Shown here one piece after another: positions 52,101 through 56,895 of a stretch of DNA of 64,000 nt. Both the position numbers and the translations under genes were made by a program. Under the pieces are notes generated by a model. The model did not search any database, was not told the origin of the DNA, and saw nothing but the letters and a program-made list of their open reading frames with translations. Origin of the DNA: Talinum fruticosum. Its lineage: Eukaryota; Streptophyta; Magnoliopsida; Caryophyllales; Talinaceae. Numbering within the stretch: position 1 is the first letter of the stretch; each line of letters opens with the position of its first letter. The DNA lies in the NCBI GenBank assembly GCA_021018815.1, contig JAITYX010000046.1:2669501-2733500 (forward strand). The letters are read 5' to 3'.

Positions 52101-55100
52101 ATGCGTCGGGCCACTATTTGAATCCGGAGATCTATTATTCAAATAAAAGTGCTATCGAAGAGAGTCATGAAGTGAAAGATGGTTTGTTTAATTGCATTTT
52201 AAGAATGGTTCCGGATATCACAATCCAAGACAAGGTGACTTTCGAATTGTAATTATACAAAAGTGTCTGGGTCCTTTTTGGAAAGCCATTGGCTATAAGG
52301 CAAAGGAAATCACTACCTCCCGGTAAGATATTTTATTTCCAAAGCTAATCTTCACAACGAATCAACCTTACAAAATTGCTAATTTTGATTTATTTTTGTG
52401 AATAGCTTAATGGTGGAGTATATATGGATCATCAACACCAAATTTGATGAAGTTTTTACTTACTTTGTTAACGGTTTCACACCAAGAAGAGAAATTAATT
52501 GGCACAATCCCGATTGAATGCTTTGGTATTTGTCAAATTAAATCGTGCACTCGAAGCGCAGATGCCGAGAGAATAGCTCCAAAGATATCATCCTCTTGAG
52601 AGAAATTAATGAGAGCAATGAATGATTGTTGGGAAGAATGGAATATGATTCGGATGGTGATGATTTTGTATTTAAGGGGATACTTTGACTTCACAACTCA
52701 AGCTTCGGGGCTCTTGAGGCAAATGAGCCTCGTTATGGCACGAGGAGGGGTCGAAGATCATCTAGTACCCACTAGAGCATCGTGAAGCTCCAAACGGAAA
52801 GCTCCCGCCAAACCTCCGGTTCTAAATCTTCTCGATTTCGATTTGAATTGATTGATAAAGATGAGGAAGAGGAATTTCAAGAGGAAGAGGAAGAGGATGA
52901 AGATGAAGAGGAGTTAGATTTGGAATTAGATGATGATGATGATGTGGAGGCGAAGCATGTGTGGTTACATGATGATAATGATGATGCTTAGTTGACCACC
53001 TGGGGAGGGGGCTTACAAACTACTTTGCTTTATGTGTTATTTTCTATGACTATGCTTGCTTGTTTTGTTTTTTAGACTTCTAAGCGTGTGTTTTGAGATA
53101 TTTGAATGTCAAATTTCGGTTCTTAAGACTATGCGGTGCTTTTAGTGGGTAAAATGTTATCTAAACACTCGTTTTGATGTGCTATCTTTCTTATTCCACA
53201 ATTTTGGGTTGGGAATGAATTTCAAACATTTTTATGCAAAATGTGCACCCCGCTCCAAAAGTCTCGCGCTTCGCCTCGAAGCCCGCGCCCGGGCTCCAGG
53301 ACCCCTATGCACCTTGCGCTTTTTAACCTAAGGTATGGAAGCAAGCTTACAAAGTAAAGTTGCCTCCAAAGATAAGTATCACCATGTCTTCCATGTAACC
53401 TACTCAAACCCTACCATGGAGACCAAGTATATCCAAGTAGAAGCATATGTCAACGGCTAGCATTGCGCATGAAAGTCCGACATGACATAGAAGAGGAGGA
53501 GGTCCTTGCCAATCGCTCTCGTGCACATTTCCAACCAAACTCCGCCACCATGAGCTACTTGTTAAATACAAGGGACTTCCAAAAAGTGAGGTCGGGAACC
53601 AATTCAAAATTTATGGCAATTCAAGGAGCAAATCCAAGCATCGGAGGACAAAAAGGCAACGGGGACGTTGCTGGAATAGGTGGGGAGGATGTCACGAAAC
53701 GCTATGGAGTAACCTAGATTTTTCCAAAATTTTCTCCATTGTTTCATAAGATTCCACAATGCTCCACACTTATATACCATAATGGATATTTGTATATAGA
53801 ATTTCAAAGGATGAACCTAAACCATTGGATTAAATCGATCTCCACCGTCCAATGAGGATGTGGAAATCTATATATACCCCCAAGGGGCTCATTTTGTAAA
53901 TCATCCAAGTAAAAGCAAAACATAAAGCATTCCGCCTAACTCAGCATCGTTGTCTTTGTCTTGCTTACTTAGCTTTCATATAAGCTTAAGTCAAGCATTC
54001 TTTAAGGCTTACTAGCAAACTACGAAGGCTCCTGAATCTAGTTTGCTAGCATTGCATGTTTGTCGAGTTTGTACGAAGAATCACTCCGTGACACATGGCA
54101 GTACCATCTGATTACGTGTATTTAATGAATAGGACAACCAAGCATCATTATTTACTTACAAGCCTCAAGACAACTAAAAAGGATGATAAGGAATTATTCT
54201 GTGTATTTAATGAATAGGACAACCAAGCATCATTATTTACTTACAAGCCTCAAGACAACTAAAAAGGATGATAAGGAATTATTCTGTATATATACCACAC
54301 ATCATATAATATGTAAAACCAAACCATGGCAATACCATCTGATTACATGTATGTAATGTACAGGACAACCAAGCATCATTACATGCAAGCCTCATGCAAC
54401 TAAATAGTATAATAAGTAATTATTACGTATATACCACACAACAAATGTGATGTCAATCGTGACAAAGAAAACAGAACTGTTTCATGTTATCAAAGGACAA
54501 AGGATTATGCATTCAGTTACCATGAAAGGAATAACATTGCTTAGTTGAATTCTGTTTTTCTTATTTGTCTTTAAAAAAAAAAAGGATTGGAGGGAATACG
54601 ATACCAGAAAATGTTGTGTTTCCTAAAACAAAATAGGCTGCTTAATAAAGATGATAAAGGAGCCCAGTAATCAATATGTCCCACACAGATAAAATAAAAA
54701 GACCCAGGTATATGAACTATAATGAATTCCAGGGTATTATGGACTGGTCAAAACACTTTCTTTCCTAAAGAAAATGTAATATCACATATTCACATATAGA
54801 ATCCAAAAGAAATGGATGGTAGTCGCGCATCCTACAAAGAGGTTAATTAAATGGGACAAGTAATCCTCAACAAGGATATGACATTGAAAATAAACAATAT
54901 TCACCCACATTAATTCCATGACTCATCTGGAATAGACAAAGAATCACATCAAAGTTCACTAAGGACCTTCGCAAGACTTATAAGAAAGCCCCCTAAAGAG
55001 GCTAATAAACTTCTACACACTTCCTCCCATAGTGCTAAAAAATGCAAATTCTGAATTTAAAAATGACACTTCACTATCAAGTAACTCTAGTATTAAGAGA

Positions 55101-56862
55101 ACAAGCATTTGCATGAAAAACGCATGCTAGCACTAATCATGAGTTCTCAGTTAATGCCTGCACGCCATGCAAACCCTTCATGATAGAGGTAGGGAGAGGA
55201 GGCTTATATGGGTGTTATGGGGCACAAAGTAGTGCTTGAAATGGATGAAGACTATTCTGGTTTTTGAGTTCTTTTGAGTGAGAAATGTAAGAACAAAGCT
55301 TAAAATAAATTAAACGGGCAAGAAACTGAAGAAGGATATGAACTTTAACTCACCAAGTTGAATACACAACCAAGGAGGAAGAATTAGGTTTTTGAAATAC
55401 TAATCTTACTTAGGATACGCACACCACCTAAGCTAGATTAGGGCCTCTTAATCACCCTTAAACAGTATATTCACATCACCAAAAGAATAATTAAGGCCTT
55501 TTAGAACACCATTCTAGCTTGCCAAAGCTAAAGATAAGCACACAGGAATTTGAAACACAAGAGAATCCATTGTTGCCATTGAGTTAAACTCAATTCACAT
55601 AGAAATAATCTCCTAATATTTAGAACCTAAGGACACCCATATATAGGGACAACAACGCCGTATAATCCAGTATTTTCATAATTTCATAAAGTTTTAGAGA
55701 AATTTCTAGTTTTCTTTAAAGAAACCAACACATCTTAGCTTTGGCACCTGTTCTCCTTAAGCCAAATCCCATCTTCAACTCAGATGGAGAAAATCTATGA
55801 TGGAAGCACTCGTACCCCTTATGAACTCATAATAGCTCGGACTCTAGGAAAATGGAGGACCAACAAAGCCAAAATAAATCATTTAAGGTTAGAATTTTCC
55901 TGAAGTGATTTTGCAAAAATAAAGTGGGAATAAAAATCGACAAGGGTATCTCGTGAGAACTTATAAATATAAAAAGAGATCACTAGGAAATCACAAAAGT
56001 ATATATTAGGAACAACTTTTAAATACAAGAATTATGGGAATAATTTTTTTTTTAGGAAATTGGCTTGAAATAATCCAAAGTATAGGTCCATATGCAAACT
56101 ATACATACTACATACCAACATTCAACCTATTTCTACACTATATACAATGCAAACATTTGCACACACATGTACAAAAAGCAAAATATTAGGTCCTCCATGC
56201 ATTAGCATAGCAGGTGTAATTCTTTGCATTAGTACACAGAGGTACAAACAAGCTAAAAATTAGTTTAGTATATAATACGCAAATATCATAGTTTCAATTA
56301 TTTTGCATGTTTATAAATATGTTTGTTAAGAGATCACTCAAAAACTATCAAGAATCAAGAGAACCATTAGCCCAGGATGCATCAATCTATTTTAGTTGAC
56401 CATTTGGGCAGTCCGAGCTCACAAGTCAAGTAGTGCCGAACTTGTGAAATAATTTGGGAGTTGGTCTCAAACCTATCAAGATTGAGTATAGGCATGTATA
56501 GCTTGACTCATTTCCAATCATAGTAGTGTCCATTGGCTAGTTGGATCAAGCACAATGAATGAAAGCCAGCGGTTCACTTCCATTTTCCGAAAATCCTCCC
56601 TAGCTAAAAAGGTTAACAGCAATATCACGGAGTTAAGTTCTCGGATTTTGAAGGGCAAGGCGAGGTCCTTTGATGATTTCAAGCTTTACTTTTTGAGAAC
56701 TTTGTATTGTTAGAGTCAACTTCTCAGTCATGGTACAAAGTTGTCTTTTTGAGATTTTGTTAATATGATTACAGCTTGAGGGCTTGATTAGTTGGTGTTT
56801 TGCCCCTTTTGGATATGGGTGACATCCCCTTGGTGTGTTTTAATACAAATATTTGATTACTC

Positions 56863-56895
<33 letters not shown>

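Larger units (their letters stand above)
40680..54093 (+). mobile_element. Ty3/gypsy chromovirus with nested insertions, intron 1
   Basis: Both LTRs are visible (40680-41057 and 53690-54093). Between them lie, in order, gag, protease side, RT, RNase H, integrase and a chromodomain, all decayed. Three hAT-related sequences (about 41600-43760; 45618-47067; 49638-53330) and a 414-bp tandem repeat (44117-44950) are inserted. The integrase/chromodomain frame can be followed across one insertion. The chromodomain places it among chromoviruses, which target heterochromatin. It is antisense to the host gene. Flanks CCATA/CATGG do not give a clean 5-bp duplication. Confidence 0.88.

Noticed and set aside
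52782..52991. Small acidic protein (Asp/Glu repeats) as an independent gene
   Set aside because: It is the C-terminal tail of the hAT transposase; its reverse-strand counterpart is at 45960-46085.
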